Positions 8,163-17,057 of a stretch of DNA of 43,962 nucleotides are shown here, piece after piece. How positions within the stretch are numbered: position 1 is the first letter of the stretch; the number at the start of each line of letters is the position of its first letter. This stretch comes from Chloroflexota bacterium. GTDB lineage: Bacteria > Chloroflexota > Dehalococcoidia > SHYB01. Where the stretch lies: positions 1 to 43,962 of the forward strand of contig JACZVV010000012.1 in the NCBI GenBank assembly GCA_022572465.1, read 5' to 3'. The translations under genes were made by a program, and so were the position numbers. A model generated the notes under the pieces. It saw nothing but the letters and a program-made list of their open reading frames with translations. It searched no databases and was not told the DNA's origin.

Positions 8163-10484
8163 TCAGACCTGCCGGGGCAGCGAACGCTCCAGGCTGACGG
8201 CGGAGTAGTCCGTCACCCGTAGCGAGTTAAGAAACCAGCCCTCGACGTAGGGCTTGACCAGGACGTAGCTGCGGAAGTACCAAAGGGGGACCGCTGCCGC
8301 GTCCTGGAGCAGCAGCTCGTCGGCCTGCCGGTAGGTCTGCGAACGCTCGGCCGGGTCTTGCTCGACTCTCGCGGCCTCCAGCAGTCCGTCCAGCTCGGCG
8401 TTGCTATACCGCCCGATGTTGGTGATGGCCTGGCTGTGGAACAAGACGTCGAGAAAGTTATGCGGGTCGGGATAGTCGGCGATCCACCCGAACTCGAACA
8501 CATGGGCGCCGCCCTCGGCCACGGCCTCTGCCCGGTCGCCGCCCAGGGAGCCCTGGAACTCCACCTCGACGCCAAAGGTCTCCTGCCACATTTCGGCCAC
8601 GGCTTGATGGTACGGCAACAGGGAGATCCCGGCCAGCTGAAAGACGATCGAATCGATCTCCTGGCCCGTCTCGGCCAGCACCTCGTCCCAGAGAGCCCGG
8701 GCCTGCTGGGCATCGAAGGCGAGAGGCTCCGGCGGGGCGTAGTTGGCCATGCCCAGCGGCACGAATCCGTTGGCCTTTTGCACGGTGCCCGATCGGATGT
8801 CGGCGATGATCGTGTCGCGATCGATGGCCAGGGCGAAGGCGCGGCGAGCTCGCGGATCGTCGAAAGGCGCCAGCTGGGCATTGAAACCAAGGTACAAGAC
8901 GCCGAGCTCCGGCGTCACGCCCAGCTCACCCTGGAGCGGATGCGACGGGTCCTGGACCGCGCGAGCGGTCTCGCCCCCAATCGATGCCACGTCGAGGTCG
9001 CCCGCTTCATACGCGACGAGGGGATCGCCGCCGATGTTCCAGATGATTACGGAAGGAACGAAAGCCCTCGGCCCGTAATACTCCTCGTTCCGCTCCAGGA
9101 CCAGGACCACACCCGGGTCCCAGCCTTTGAGCTTGAAGGGGCCGGTGCCATCGGGCTGGAAGAACCACGCCGGCCCCCCGCTCTCGACGTTCTCCCGGTT
9201 GAGGATGAAGCCCGACGAATGGGCCAGCTTGGAGAGGAAGTAGGGCACCGGTCGCGTGATGCGGATTCGAACCGTAAAGTCGTCGAGCACTTCGACGCCG
9301 GCGACTTCGTTGGCCAAGCCGGCCCTCCGCTCGGTGAAGCCTACGATATCGTTCAGGTAGATTCCCGTGACGAGCGAGCCTGTGGCGGGAGCGGCAGCGC
9401 GCTCGATGGAGTACTTGATGTCCTCGGCGGTCACAGGCTTGCCACTGTGGAACTTGGCGTCCTCGCGCAGATGGAACACGTAGACGGTGCCGCCCTCTTC
9501 GACATCCCAGCTTGCGGCCAGGTCCGGCGCCACCTGAAGGCCAGGGTCGAAGGTGACCAGACCGCTAAAGATCTGCGACGCGTACTGGTGGGATACGATG
9601 TCGCCGATGCTATGGGGGTCCAACGTCGCCGGCGACGGCTCCCGCAGGGTCAGCGATTCGCTGCGCGGCGCGCCAAAGGGCGCGGGCTCGATCAGCCGGA
9701 AGCTTCGCACGATGCGGTCCAGATCGGCCTCCCGCGCCTCGAAGTCGGCCGGGACCGTTTGGGCGAAGACCTGGAACAGCTGGGCTCCACGAGGCACCAC
9801 CAGCAGTTTGCCTCGGAGCGGCAGCGTGTCGGAAGGAAAGCCCAGCGTGTACTCGTAGGCGTCGGCACCGCCGCTCAACGTGATGGGGCGCTCGGACAGG
9901 AGCTCGAGCCCTTCGATTAACTCCCGCAACGGGTCGAGGACCTGCTCGGCCATGGCCTGGACGTCGCCCAGCTCCGACGCAAAGCTCAGGTCGACCAACA
10001 ACCGAGGCACGCTGAGGTCGCCCGAGGCCACGAAGAGGAACTCGCCCAGAGAAAGGTCGCCCTGGAAGGCGTCCCAGTTCTCGGGGTAGTCGATGGAGTA
10101 GCCGTACACCTCGTTCGTGTGCGTGACCAGCTCGCCGATGGGCTCGGGCGTCGCCGTCGGCGTTGGCCTGGGGGTCGGCGTCGCCGTCGGCGCCGGCCTG
10201 GGGGTCGGGGTCGGCCTGGGCGTAGGTGTGCGGACCGGCGCTGTGGTGGGCGTCGGCGTCAACGTCGGGAAGGGTGTTGGCGAGGGTGTCGCCACCGCCC
10301 GCGGCGTCGGCGTGGCACGCGCCGGTGAGGTCGGCGTGGGAGGCGCGGTCGGCGTGGGCGTGGACGGCGCGTCCGTGGGCTCGTCCCCTCCCCCAGAGCA
10401 TGCGCTGGCCAGCAAAACGGCGGCCAGGGCCGCCACCACGATGAAGTGTAATCTCCGCCGTCTGGGGATCAAGGATTGCTCCAT
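8163..10484 (-). CDS. ABC transporter substrate-binding lipoprotein with N-terminal PsbP-like domain
   Basis: The start is ATG at 10484 with GGGAGGGAATC upstream; the frame stays open further out to 10640, but that would bury the signal peptide. The 773-aa protein has a lipoprotein signal (lipobox ending at Cys29) and a low-complexity Thr/Pro linker (~35-112). A PsbP-like domain starts near [14 protein letters not shown] (~124) and runs to ~270. A canonical SBP_bac_5 domain fills the rest (~275-773), in normal order: [71 protein letters not shown]. It lies inverted between the two transporter ATPase genes. It may feed the same permeases as the permuted binding protein or an importer encoded elsewhere. 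Confidence 0.93.
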   Translation of the reverse strand: MEQSLIPRRRRLHFIVVAALAAVLLASACSGGGDEPTDAPSTPTPTAPPTPTSPARATPTPRAVATPSPTPFPTLTPTPTTAPVRTPTPRPTPTPRPAPTATPTPRPTPTATPEPIGELVTHTNEVYGYSIDYPENWDAFQGDLSLGEFLFVASGDLSVPRLLVDLSFASELGDVQAMAEQVLDPLRELIEGLELLSERPITLSGGADAYEYTLGFPSDTLPLRGKLLVVPRGAQLFQVFAQTVPADFEAREADLDRIVRSFRLIEPAPFGAPRSESLTLREPSPATLDPHSIGDIVSHQYASQIFSGLVTFDPGLQVAPDLAASWDVEEGGTVYVFHLREDAKFHSGKPVTAEDIKYSIERAAAPATGSLVTGIYLNDIVGFTERRAGLANEVAGVEVLDDFTVRIRITRPVPYFLSKLAHSSGFILNRENVESGGPAWFFQPDGTGPFKLKGWDPGVVLVLERNEEYYGPRAFVPSVIIWNIGGDPLVAYEAGDLDVASIGGETARAVQDPSHPLQGELGVTPELGVLYLGFNAQLAPFDDPRARRAFALAIDRDTIIADIRSGTVQKANGFVPLGMANYAPPEPLAFDAQQARALWDEVLAETGQEIDSIVFQLAGISLLPYHQAVAEMWQETFGVEVEFQGSLGGDRAEAVAEGGAHVFEFGWIADYPDPHNFLDVLFHSQAITNIGRYSNAELDGLLEAARVEQDPAERSQTYRQADELLLQDAAAVPLWYFRSYVLVKPYVEGWFLNSLRVTDYSAVSLERSLPRQV
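10115..10385 (-). repeat. Low-complexity Thr/Pro linker repeat inside binding protein
   Basis: Degenerate hexamer-type repeats (read on + as variants of GGCGTCGGCGTG) encode the PTPTPTATP-like linker of the binding lipoprotein. The bias opens all frames and generates a spurious Gly/Val-rich ORF on the other strand. The linker probably spaces the ligand-binding part away from the membrane anchor. Confidence 0.7.
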
Positions 10485-10519
10485 CCGGGGATTCCCTCCC
10501 ACGTCATCGTACGACACGG

Positions 10520-10528
10520 TGCTATTAT
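10520..10528 (+). promoter_or_regulatory. Extended -10 for the OppF-type ATPase gene
   Basis: TGC TATTAT at 10520-10528 lies 10 nt before the GTG start at 10538, so transcripts would be leaderless or nearly so. No -35 is obvious. It is superimposed on an oppositely oriented TATAAT. Confidence 0.4.
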
Positions 10529-10553
10529 AGGTTTGCCGTGCCCAGCATGCCAA
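10524..10553 (-). promoter_or_regulatory. Promoter for the inverted binding-protein gene
   Basis: On the minus strand, TTGGCA (10548-10553), an 18-nt spacer and a perfect TATAAT (10524-10529) lie 40 nt before the ATG at 10484. It shares its -10 bases with the forward promoter, so the two divergent transcripts should compete. Confidence 0.55.
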
Positions 10554-11692
10554 ACATGGGACGCAGCGCGCCGTCGGCGGGCCCGATTGTGGGCGCCCCT
10601 CAGGGTCCGGCCGCGGCGCAACAGTCCCAGACCCGTTCAACGACCAGTCCTCTGGTCGAGATCGATGCGGTCGACATCCTCTTCTATGCCCGAAAAGGGC
10701 TGTTGGGCCGGGTCTCCATCCCTGCCGTGAACGGACTCTCCCTGGACATTCACCGGGGCGAGACCGTGGCCGTGGTCGGCGAGTCGGGCAGCGGCAAGAC
10801 CACCCTTGGCCGGGCGTCGCTCCGCCTGGTCAAGCCGGCCGCGGGGCGCATTCGGTTCGACGGCACCGACATCACCCAATCGAGCGAAGGCAAGCTGAAA
10901 TCGTTTCGCCGCCGAGCTCAGGCGGTCTTTCAGGACCCCTACTCCAGCATCAACTCCTACATGAACGTCTATCAGATCGTCGAGGAGCCCTTGGTCGTTC
11001 ACGGAATCGGCAGCAAGGCCGAGCGGCGGGAGAAGGTGCGACAGGTCCTGGAAGACGTCCGGCTGAGCCCCCCAGAGACGTATTTGTCGAAGTATCCCCA
11101 CACGCTCTCGGGAGGCCAGCGGCAGCGGGTCGGCATCGCGCGGGCGCTGGTCTTGGAACCGGAGTACATCGTCGCCGACGAGCCGGTGTCGATGATCGAC
11201 GCCTCCAGCCGCGCCGAGATTCTGTACTTGATGCGTAACCTTCAGCAACGGTTCGGCATCGCCTTTCTGTACATCACCCACGACATCGCCAGCGCCGTCC
11301 ACTTCTCCGACCGCCTGGCCGTGATGTACCTGGGCCGCATCGTGGAGATAGGTCCGCCCGCCGAGGTCGTCGCGCACCCGCTTCATCCATATACCCAGGC
11401 GCTGATCGCGGCGGTCCCCGAGCCCGACCCGGCCAACCGGCATCGCCAGCGCAACGTGGTGCCCGGCGAGCCGCCCAGCCCGTCGAATCTGCCCACGGGC
11501 TGCGCCTTTCACCCCCGGTGCCCGCGCTTCATCACCAACGTCTGCGATGGGACGACGCCGGTGCTGAAGGAGATCAGCCCGGGCCACCAAGTCGCGTGCT
11601 ATCTGTATGAGGAGACGGCGGCCGGCATGGCTTCGGCCGCCGGTCCCGCCATCGAGAGCGCGGCAGGCAGCGCCGAAACGCCATCGCCGTAA
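10538..11692 (+). CDS. ABC transporter ATP-binding protein, OppF/DppF type
   Basis: Second ATPase (384 aa) of the Opp/Dpp pair. Walker [16 protein letters not shown] is at ~82-96; the Q-loop region is [22 protein letters not shown]; the signature is [21 protein letters not shown]; Walker B is [13 protein letters not shown]; the H-loop is YITHDIASA. The C-terminal extension has the family's Cys motif ([11 protein letters not shown]...C). The VSMIDAS variant of Walker B is typical of archaeal/Chloroflexota OppF. The first ~40 residues are poorly conserved. The GTG at 10538 and ATGs at 10547 and 10556 are all possible starts; GTG is kept because a -10 lies 10 nt upstream. A low-complexity Ala/Ser tail follows the last Cys motif. 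Confidence 0.94.
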   Translation: MPSMPNMGRSAPSAGPIVGAPQGPAAAQQSQTRSTTSPLVEIDAVDILFYARKGLLGRVSIPAVNGLSLDIHRGETVAVVGESGSGKTTLGRASLRLVKPAAGRIRFDGTDITQSSEGKLKSFRRRAQAVFQDPYSSINSYMNVYQIVEEPLVVHGIGSKAERREKVRQVLEDVRLSPPETYLSKYPHTLSGGQRQRVGIARALVLEPEYIVADEPVSMIDASSRAEILYLMRNLQQRFGIAFLYITHDIASAVHFSDRLAVMYLGRIVEIGPPAEVVAHPLHPYTQALIAAVPEPDPANRHRQRNVVPGEPPSPSNLPTGCAFHPRCPRFITNVCDGTTPVLKEISPGHQVACYLYEETAAGMASAAGPAIESAAGSAETPSP

Positions 11693-11701
11693 CGGCCTTC
11701 G

Positions 11702-11710
11702 TGATACAAT
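11702..11710 (+). promoter_or_regulatory. Extended -10 ahead of the catabolic operon
   Basis: TGA TACAAT at 11702-11710, 76 nt before the CoA transferase start. It begins 10 nt after the end of the ATPase gene and should drive the CoA transferase-to-SDR gene set. No -35 match is seen. Confidence 0.4.
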
Positions 11711-11785
11711 CGCCTCCGCCGATCATCTCTGGAGATTGCGGCGCCTGATAGCTAACCATAACCAAAAGGAACCCGAGGAGAGCCC

Positions 11786-12958
11786 ATGCTGCCGCTGGAC
11801 GACATCAAGATACTGGACCTGAGCACGCGCGCCCCCGGGCCGTTCTGCTCCATGGCCCTGTCGGACCTGGGGGCCGACGTGCTGCTGGTGGAGGCGCCGG
11901 CTGGAACGGGCAGCTTGGGGCCGGGCCTGGAGGGTGACGCAGCCGTACGGAGCGCGGCCCTCAATCCCCTGCGACGCAACAAGCGCAGCATCGTGCTCAA
12001 CCTCAAAGACGAGGAGGCCCGTGCGCTCTTTTACCGCCTCGCCGAGGACACCGACGTGGTGATGGAAGGATTCCGCCCCGGCGTCTCCCAACGGCTGGGC
12101 GTCGATTACGACACGCTCAAGGGGATCAATCAGCGGATCGTCTACTGCTCGATCTCGGGCTATGGCCAGGACGGCCCCTACAGCCAGCTGCCGGGCCACG
12201 ACGTGAACTACCTGTCCTTCGCCGGCGTGCTGGGGGTCATCGGCAGCCGGGACGGCCAGCCGGCGATACCCTACAATCTCATCGCCGACTTCGCTTCCGG
12301 CGGCCTCCTCTCGGCCATGTCGATTCTCTCGGCGCTCTGGGTCCGGCAGCGCACCGGCCAGGGGCAGTACATCGACATATCGCTCGCCGACGGCAGCATG
12401 TACCTCTTGGCCGACGTGGTCGGCTCCTACTACGCCACGGGCGTCGTGCCGAGACCGGGCGCGATGCGTTTGAACGGAGGCTCTCCCGACTATCAAGCGT
12501 ACCGGTGCAAAGACGGCAAATACCTCTCCATCGGCTCCCTGGAGGAGAAATTCTGGGTTAACACGTGCGCCGCCCTGGGACGCGAGGACATGATCGAGCG
12601 GAGGAACAGCGAGCCCGACGCGGTGCTGGCCGAGCTGCGCGAGATTTTCGGCGCCCGTGGGCGGGACGAGTGGTTCGAGCTGCTCGCGGACAAGGACACG
12701 TGTGTGAGCAAAGTCAACACTGTCGACGAGCTGGAGTCGGACCCGCAAGTGCAGGCCCGAGGCATGATGATCGACGTTCCGGGTCCGGACGGACGGCCCA
12801 TGCCCCAGGTCGGGATCGCGGCCAACCTGAGGGGAACGCCGGGCCGGGTCCGCTCAGCGGGGCCGGCGCCGGGCGCTCAGACGCGAGAGGTGCTTCAACA
12901 CCTGGGCGTCGCGGCGGAGGAGATCGAGCGGCTACACGCGAGCGGGGCCGTGGGCTAG
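11786..12958 (+). CDS. CaiB/BaiF family (class III) CoA transferase
   Basis: 390-aa enzyme that moves CoA between carboxylic acids. The N-terminal half shows family features: LDLSTRAPGPFCSMALSDLGADVLLVEAP, RRNKRSIVLNLKDEEAR (~70-86) and the catalytic Asp in IADFASGG (~Asp168). The C-terminal small domain includes SIGSLEEKFW and the DPQVQARGM motif. The start is ATG with a GAGGAGAGCCC ribosome site. It is the first gene of a co-directional set (gaps 65, 31 and 37 nt) with an isochorismatase-fold protein, a monooxygenase and an SDR. Activation of a carboxylate to a CoA thioester before oxidation is the likely role; the substrate cannot be read from sequence. Confidence 0.94.
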   Translation: MLPLDDIKILDLSTRAPGPFCSMALSDLGADVLLVEAPAGTGSLGPGLEGDAAVRSAALNPLRRNKRSIVLNLKDEEARALFYRLAEDTDVVMEGFRPGVSQRLGVDYDTLKGINQRIVYCSISGYGQDGPYSQLPGHDVNYLSFAGVLGVIGSRDGQPAIPYNLIADFASGGLLSAMSILSALWVRQRTGQGQYIDISLADGSMYLLADVVGSYYATGVVPRPGAMRLNGGSPDYQAYRCKDGKYLSIGSLEEKFWVNTCAALGREDMIERRNSEPDAVLAELREIFGARGRDEWFELLADKDTCVSKVNTVDELESDPQVQARGMMIDVPGPDGRPMPQVGIAANLRGTPGRVRSAGPAPGAQTREVLQHLGVAAEEIERLHASGAVG

Positions 12959-13023
12959 GGCACGAGGCCAACGGCTGGCGCAATACGGGTTGCGATCGCG
13001 ACAACCCGGGGAGGGTCCGGACG

Positions 13024-13596
13024 ATGCCGACCATCGACGTGAGCACGACGGCCGTTCTCATCATGGACTATCAGAACGACATCGTGGCCAACTTCGGCTC
13101 GGGCGACGCGGGCCTGGTGCAGCGCGCCGCCGGTGCGCTGGATGGCGCCCGGAAGGCGGGCATCCCCATCATCCACGTGGTGATCCATTTCCGGCCGGGT
13201 TACCCGGAGGTGACAGACCGCGGCACGTTCAAAGGCATCAAGGACGCCGGGGCGTTCCAAGAAGGGAGCCCAGGCGCCGATATTCACCCCGGCGTGGCGC
13301 CAAAAGAGGGCGACGTGGTGGTCGTCAAGAAGCGCGTGGGCGCCTTCTCCGGCTCGGACCTGGACTATGTCCTGCGCGGCCTGGGGCGCCACAACCTCGT
13401 CCTGCTCGGCATCGCCACCAGCGGCGTGGTCCTCACCACCGTGCGCTGGGCCGCCGACCTGGACTTCGGCCTGACGGTGCTCTCCGACTGCTGCGCCGAC
13501 CGCGACGACGAGGTGCACCGGGTGCTGTTGGAGAAGGTCCTGGCGCGCCAGGCCACCGTCATGACGGCCGGCGAGTTCCTGGCCGCGCTGCCGTAA
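13024..13596 (+). CDS. Isochorismatase-family hydrolase without the usual nucleophilic Cys
   Basis: The true start is ATG 13024 (GGGGAGGG 10 nt upstream); the open frame reaches back to 12565 only as overlap with the previous gene. The 190-aa protein has the isochorismatase/cysteine-hydrolase fold: catalytic Asp in LIMDYQNDI (Asp15) and Lys in VVVKKRVGAFSGSDLD (~102-103). The loop GIATSGVVLTTVRWAADLDF (~129-148) is where cysteine amidases have Cys (G-x-x-T-x-x-C-V). Here that position (~135) is Val. Family members without this Cys include the vinyl-ether hydrolases of the EntB/PhzD group, so a nicotinamidase-like amide cleavage is unlikely. It lies between the CoA transferase and a flavin monooxygenase. 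Confidence 0.9.
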   Translation: MPTIDVSTTAVLIMDYQNDIVANFGSGDAGLVQRAAGALDGARKAGIPIIHVVIHFRPGYPEVTDRGTFKGIKDAGAFQEGSPGADIHPGVAPKEGDVVVVKKRVGAFSGSDLDYVLRGLGRHNLVLLGIATSGVVLTTVRWAADLDFGLTVLSDCCADRDDEVHRVLLEKVLARQATVMTAGEFLAALP

Positions 13597-13627
13597 CCGT
13601 AGGCCCCCCTCACGAGGAGGTGACACC

Positions 13628-14629
13628 ATGCCGAGGACAGGGTTTGCGTTTCCCACCGGGACCGCCGCGGCCCACGTCGTGGAGGTGGCCAAGGCGGCCG
13701 AGGCCCAGGGGTTCGAGAGCTTCTGGCTGACCGAGGGCGGCGGCAAGGACTCCATCTCCCAGCTGGCCTTCGTCGCCGCCCACACCGATCGCATCAAACT
13801 GGGCACCGGCATCATCACCATCTTCTCCCGCACGCCGGTCATGATCGCCCAGACGACCCTCGGCCTGAACGAGCTGTCCAGCGGCAGGTTCCTCCTCGGC
13901 TTGGGCAGCGGTCACGAGGCGTCCGTCGAGCGGGGCCAGGGCCAACGTTATGTCAAACCTTCGACACGCATGGCGGACTACATTCGTATCATCAAGAGCC
14001 TGTTACGGGAAGGCCACGTCTCCTACCAGGGCGAAGCCGTCTCGGTCGAGGACTTTCGCTTGATCGGCGCGGAGACGCCGGCGGAAGCGCCGGTCTACGT
14101 CGCGACGCTGGGTGGGCCTCTGGCGCGGGTCGCCGGGGCGCTGGCCGACGGCGTGCTGCCACTGATGGCCGGCCCCGAGGGCATCCTTCGGTTGCGGGAG
14201 CACATCGCCGAGGGAGCGCGGGCGGCGGGAAGGGACCCGGCAGCGGTGGACGTCGCCTGCTTCATCATCGCCTGCGCGTCCGACGACGCCTCGGCGGCCG
14301 AGGCGGAGGCACGGCGTCAGGTGGCGCGGTACGGATCGCTCCCCTTCTACCAACGGATGCTGCGCCTCAGCGGGTTCGAGGCCGAGGTCGACCGGTTCGT
14401 CGAGGCCCAGGCCGCGGGCGACCAGAATCGCCTGCCCGACCTGGTGAGCGACCGGATGCTGGAGGCGTTGACGCTCACGGGCCCCGTGTCAAGCTGGCGG
14501 GAGACGATCTCCCGGTTCCGGGACGCCGGCGTGACGCTCCCCATCGTCTACGCCGCGCCGGTCCGGCCCGACGGCGACGCCTCGCTGCTCCAGGCGGCGC
14601 GGACGCTCTCGCCCGAGGACCTGGCCTGA
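13628..14629 (+). CDS. LLM-class (luciferase-like) flavin/F420-dependent oxidoreductase
   Basis: 333-aa TIM-barrel oxidoreductase of the bacterial luciferase superfamily. Recognisable segments are AKAAEAQGFESFWLTEGG (~20-37), DRIKLGTGIITIFSRTPVMIAQ (~54-75) and LSSGRFLLGLGSGH (~81-94), then PVYVATLGGPLARVAGALADGVLP (~142-165). They define the isoalloxazine-binding face. The start is ATG with a strong GAGGAGGTGACACC ribosome site. Whether it uses FMN with a reductase or F420 cannot be settled by eye. It is less related to the two other LLM proteins in this window than they are to each other. Its operon context suggests oxidation of a CoA-activated or related organic acid. Confidence 0.92.
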   Translation: MPRTGFAFPTGTAAAHVVEVAKAAEAQGFESFWLTEGGGKDSISQLAFVAAHTDRIKLGTGIITIFSRTPVMIAQTTLGLNELSSGRFLLGLGSGHEASVERGQGQRYVKPSTRMADYIRIIKSLLREGHVSYQGEAVSVEDFRLIGAETPAEAPVYVATLGGPLARVAGALADGVLPLMAGPEGILRLREHIAEGARAAGRDPAAVDVACFIIACASDDASAAEAEARRQVARYGSLPFYQRMLRLSGFEAEVDRFVEAQAAGDQNRLPDLVSDRMLEALTLTGPVSSWRETISRFRDAGVTLPIVYAAPVRPDGDASLLQAARTLSPEDLA

Positions 14630-14666
14630 GGTCCCAATCAGAAGGTCCCCCAAAGAGGAGGTCCAA

Positions 14667-15608
14667 ATGTCGGAGGAGCTGACCGGCAAGGTGGCGATCG
14701 TCACCGGCGCGGGGCACGGCATCGGCCGCGCAACGGCCCTGCAGCTGGCCGCCATGGGCGCCTCGTTGGTGGTGAACGACCTGGGCGGCGACACCGGCGG
14801 GAAGGGCGCTTCAACAGGCGCGGCCGACGCAACGGTGAAGGAGATCGTGGCGCGAGGCGGCGCCGCCATTGCCGACTACGGGTCGGTCGCCGATCACCAG
14901 GCCGCGCAGCGGATGGTCCGCTCCGCCCTGGACGCCTTCGGCCGGCTGGACGTGCTGGTCAACAACGCGGGCAACATGCGCCACGGCCCGATCTGGGAGC
15001 TTTCCGAGGAGGACTTCGACGCCGTCGTCGCCGTGCACCTCAAGGGGGCGTACAACACCATCCGTCACGCCTGCGAGCCGATGATGCGGCAGCGGTCCGG
15101 GCGGATCGTCAACCTCTTCGCCCGCAGCATCGGTCTGTACCGTGCAGGACACTCCTGCTACTCGGCGGCGAAATCCGGCCTGTGGGGCTTCACCTGCGCC
15201 CTGGCCGCCGAGCTCGGGCCTTACGGCGTGACGGTCAACTGCGTCGCACCGGGGCCCACCGACTCGCGCATGGCCGCGAATTTCGCCCGGCAGGCCCGCT
15301 CGCCCGAAGGGATCAAAGACCCCGTGCTGCGACGCAACGCCTTCCTGGGCATCGCCGACCCGGTGGACATCGCGACGTTCATCGGCTACCTGGCGACCGA
15401 CGACGCGGGCGATGTCAACGGCCAGGCGTTCCACTGCTACGGCCCGCACATCAGCCGCTTCCCCAACCCCGAGCCGGTGAACGCGCTGTACAAGGAAGGG
15501 CACTGGACGGTGGACGAGCTCAAGCGGCAGTTCCCGATCGTCCATCGCGCTGCGCTGGACAATCCTGCGCCGCCCGACGACGCCGGCGCCGGAAACGACA
15601 CCACGTAA
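14667..15608 (+). CDS. SDR-family NAD(P)-dependent oxidoreductase
   Basis: 313-aa short-chain dehydrogenase. The Rossmann dinucleotide motif is VTGAGHGIGRATA (~12-24), the NNAG motif is VLVNNAGNMRHG, and the active site is SCYSAAKSG (Tyr and Lys of YxxxK), followed by NCVAPGPTDSRMA. A segment near residue 35 (DLGGDTGGKGAS) resembles SDRs that act on multifunctional beta-oxidation or hydroxyacyl substrates, and the C terminus is longer than the basic 250-aa fold. The ribosome site AAAGAGGAGGTCC precedes the ATG. It is the last gene of the catabolic set and converges on a minus-strand monooxygenase gene. Confidence 0.94.
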   Translation: MSEELTGKVAIVTGAGHGIGRATALQLAAMGASLVVNDLGGDTGGKGASTGAADATVKEIVARGGAAIADYGSVADHQAAQRMVRSALDAFGRLDVLVNNAGNMRHGPIWELSEEDFDAVVAVHLKGAYNTIRHACEPMMRQRSGRIVNLFARSIGLYRAGHSCYSAAKSGLWGFTCALAAELGPYGVTVNCVAPGPTDSRMAANFARQARSPEGIKDPVLRRNAFLGIADPVDIATFIGYLATDDAGDVNGQAFHCYGPHISRFPNPEPVNALYKEGHWTVDELKRQFPIVHRAALDNPAPPDDAGAGNDTT

Positions 15609-15750
15609 GCGCGGCAGTCCCGCCGAACCCGGCTACCGGCGGATGCTTCCCCTCCTCAGCAAGAGGGTATAGCTTAGCGCGTCAGAATGACCGTATGGGT
15701 CGGCGCGTCAGGGTGAGGGCATGGGAGAAACGCACCAACAGAGCGCCAGA

Positions 15751-16869
15751 TCAACCAGACGCACCGCCGGCAACGCTGGCCCTGGCGGCGAAGTGGGGAA
15801 TGACGTGTTTGCCGAAAAGGGCGATCGAATTTTTTATTTTTTCGTGTGGGATGCGGCCCACCTGCATCACGCAGAGCATGTACTCGACACCGACCCGCTG
15901 GTACCGCTCGATCTGCCGGATGCAGGAATCGGGGTCGCCGATGATGAACATGCCTCGATCGATGGTGGCATCGGGGTCGTCATAGGAGCCGAAGCGCCGG
16001 GGCCCATCGGTGGAAGTCGAGGTGGCGTAGGTGCGGTAACTCTCGGGCACCTCGCTGGGATTCTTCCACTCCTCATCGAGCTGCCGGCGCACCAGGCGGA
16101 AGTACCACAGGGCCTCGGGGCCGGCCAGGTCCCGGGCTTCCCGGTCGCTTTCGGCGCAATGGGCCATGGTCCACACCCCCACCCGGTCGTTGACCACACC
16201 TCCCGGCGGGTTGGCGTCGGCCAAGGCGGACCGGTAGGTCCCGATGCGGCGCTCCATCTCCTCGAAGGCGCCCGACGAAAACCCGATGGCGCCGATGCCC
16301 TTCTTTCCCGCCAGCTCATAGGTGCTGGCTTGCCCGCAGGCGACCCACATGGGCGGGTGCGGCTTCTGGACCGGCTTGGGGAGCACCGACAGCCCATGGA
16401 GCTGGTAGTGCTTACCCTCATGGGTAACGGTGTCTTCGAGCCACAGACGGGGGATGAGGTCGACGCTCTCCTCCCACCGTTCGCGGGTCTCCGCGGGGTC
16501 GACGCCGAAGGCGTCGAGCTGGGTGCGAGTGGTGGAGCGTCCCGTGCCGAACTCGACCCGGCCGTTGCTGACGATATCCAGGGTCGCCACCCGCTCGGCG
16601 ACGCGCACCGGATGGCTGAGGGGCAGAAGGACGACGCCAAAGCCGAGGCGAATGACCGAGGTCCGCTGGGCCATGGCGGCCAGAAGGATCTCGGGCGCGC
16701 CGCTGTGGGAGATCTCGGGCATGAAGTGATGCTCGGCCAGCCACACGGCCTCGAACCCGACCTGCTCCGCCAGCTCGACTTGCTCGATGGCCTGCCAGTA
16801 GCGCTCGTACTCCGCCTGCGGATGCCACGGCCGGGGGTTCTGAAGCTGGTAGAAGAGCGCAAACTTCAT
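15751..16869 (-). CDS. LLM-class flavin-dependent oxidoreductase
   Basis: 372-aa luciferase-like monooxygenase. The start ATG 16869 is chosen because GGGAG sits 5 nt upstream and the protein then opens MKFALFYQLQ, matching its paralogue at 42032; the TTG at 16881 is rejected. Visible motifs are AEQVGFEAVWLAEHHF (~29-44), RLGFGVVLLPLSHPVRVAERVATLDIVSNGRVEFGTGRST (read in parts, ~73-112), KPVQKPHPPMWVA and the terminal FGKHVIPHF. It belongs to the subgroup with an H-F motif after the first strand. It is transcribed alone, head-to-head with the VLRF1-like gene at 17058. The substrate is unknown. Confidence 0.93.
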   Translation of the reverse strand: MKFALFYQLQNPRPWHPQAEYERYWQAIEQVELAEQVGFEAVWLAEHHFMPEISHSGAPEILLAAMAQRTSVIRLGFGVVLLPLSHPVRVAERVATLDIVSNGRVEFGTGRSTTRTQLDAFGVDPAETRERWEESVDLIPRLWLEDTVTHEGKHYQLHGLSVLPKPVQKPHPPMWVACGQASTYELAGKKGIGAIGFSSGAFEEMERRIGTYRSALADANPPGGVVNDRVGVWTMAHCAESDREARDLAGPEALWYFRLVRRQLDEEWKNPSEVPESYRTYATSTSTDGPRRFGSYDDPDATIDRGMFIIGDPDSCIRQIERYQRVGVEYMLCVMQVGRIPHEKIKNSIALFGKHVIPHFAARASVAGGASG

Positions 16870-17057
16870 CCCGACTCCCAATGCCCGTCCCCGTCAATGC
16901 TGGCAGTCTAGCTTCGGGCCTCGGCGCTGTCAACGCGATGGCGTCCCCGGTGTCTGGAGCAGGCCGGGCGCGGCTGCCGTAGAATAGCCCTGGGCTTTCG
17001 GCCGCCGGCACCGCCAGCCACGACCATCCACGGGCAACCCATCGAGCGTCGCTTGCC

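Noticed and set aside
10117-10530. Gly/Val-rich 137-aa frame on +
   Set aside because: Mirror image of the Thr/Pro linker repeats of the minus-strand lipoprotein.
15609-15750. Possible hairpins and GCGCGTCAG repeats between the SDR and the monooxygenase
   Set aside because: Stems are only 4-5 bp and the repeat is 9 bp; too weak to call a terminator or operator.
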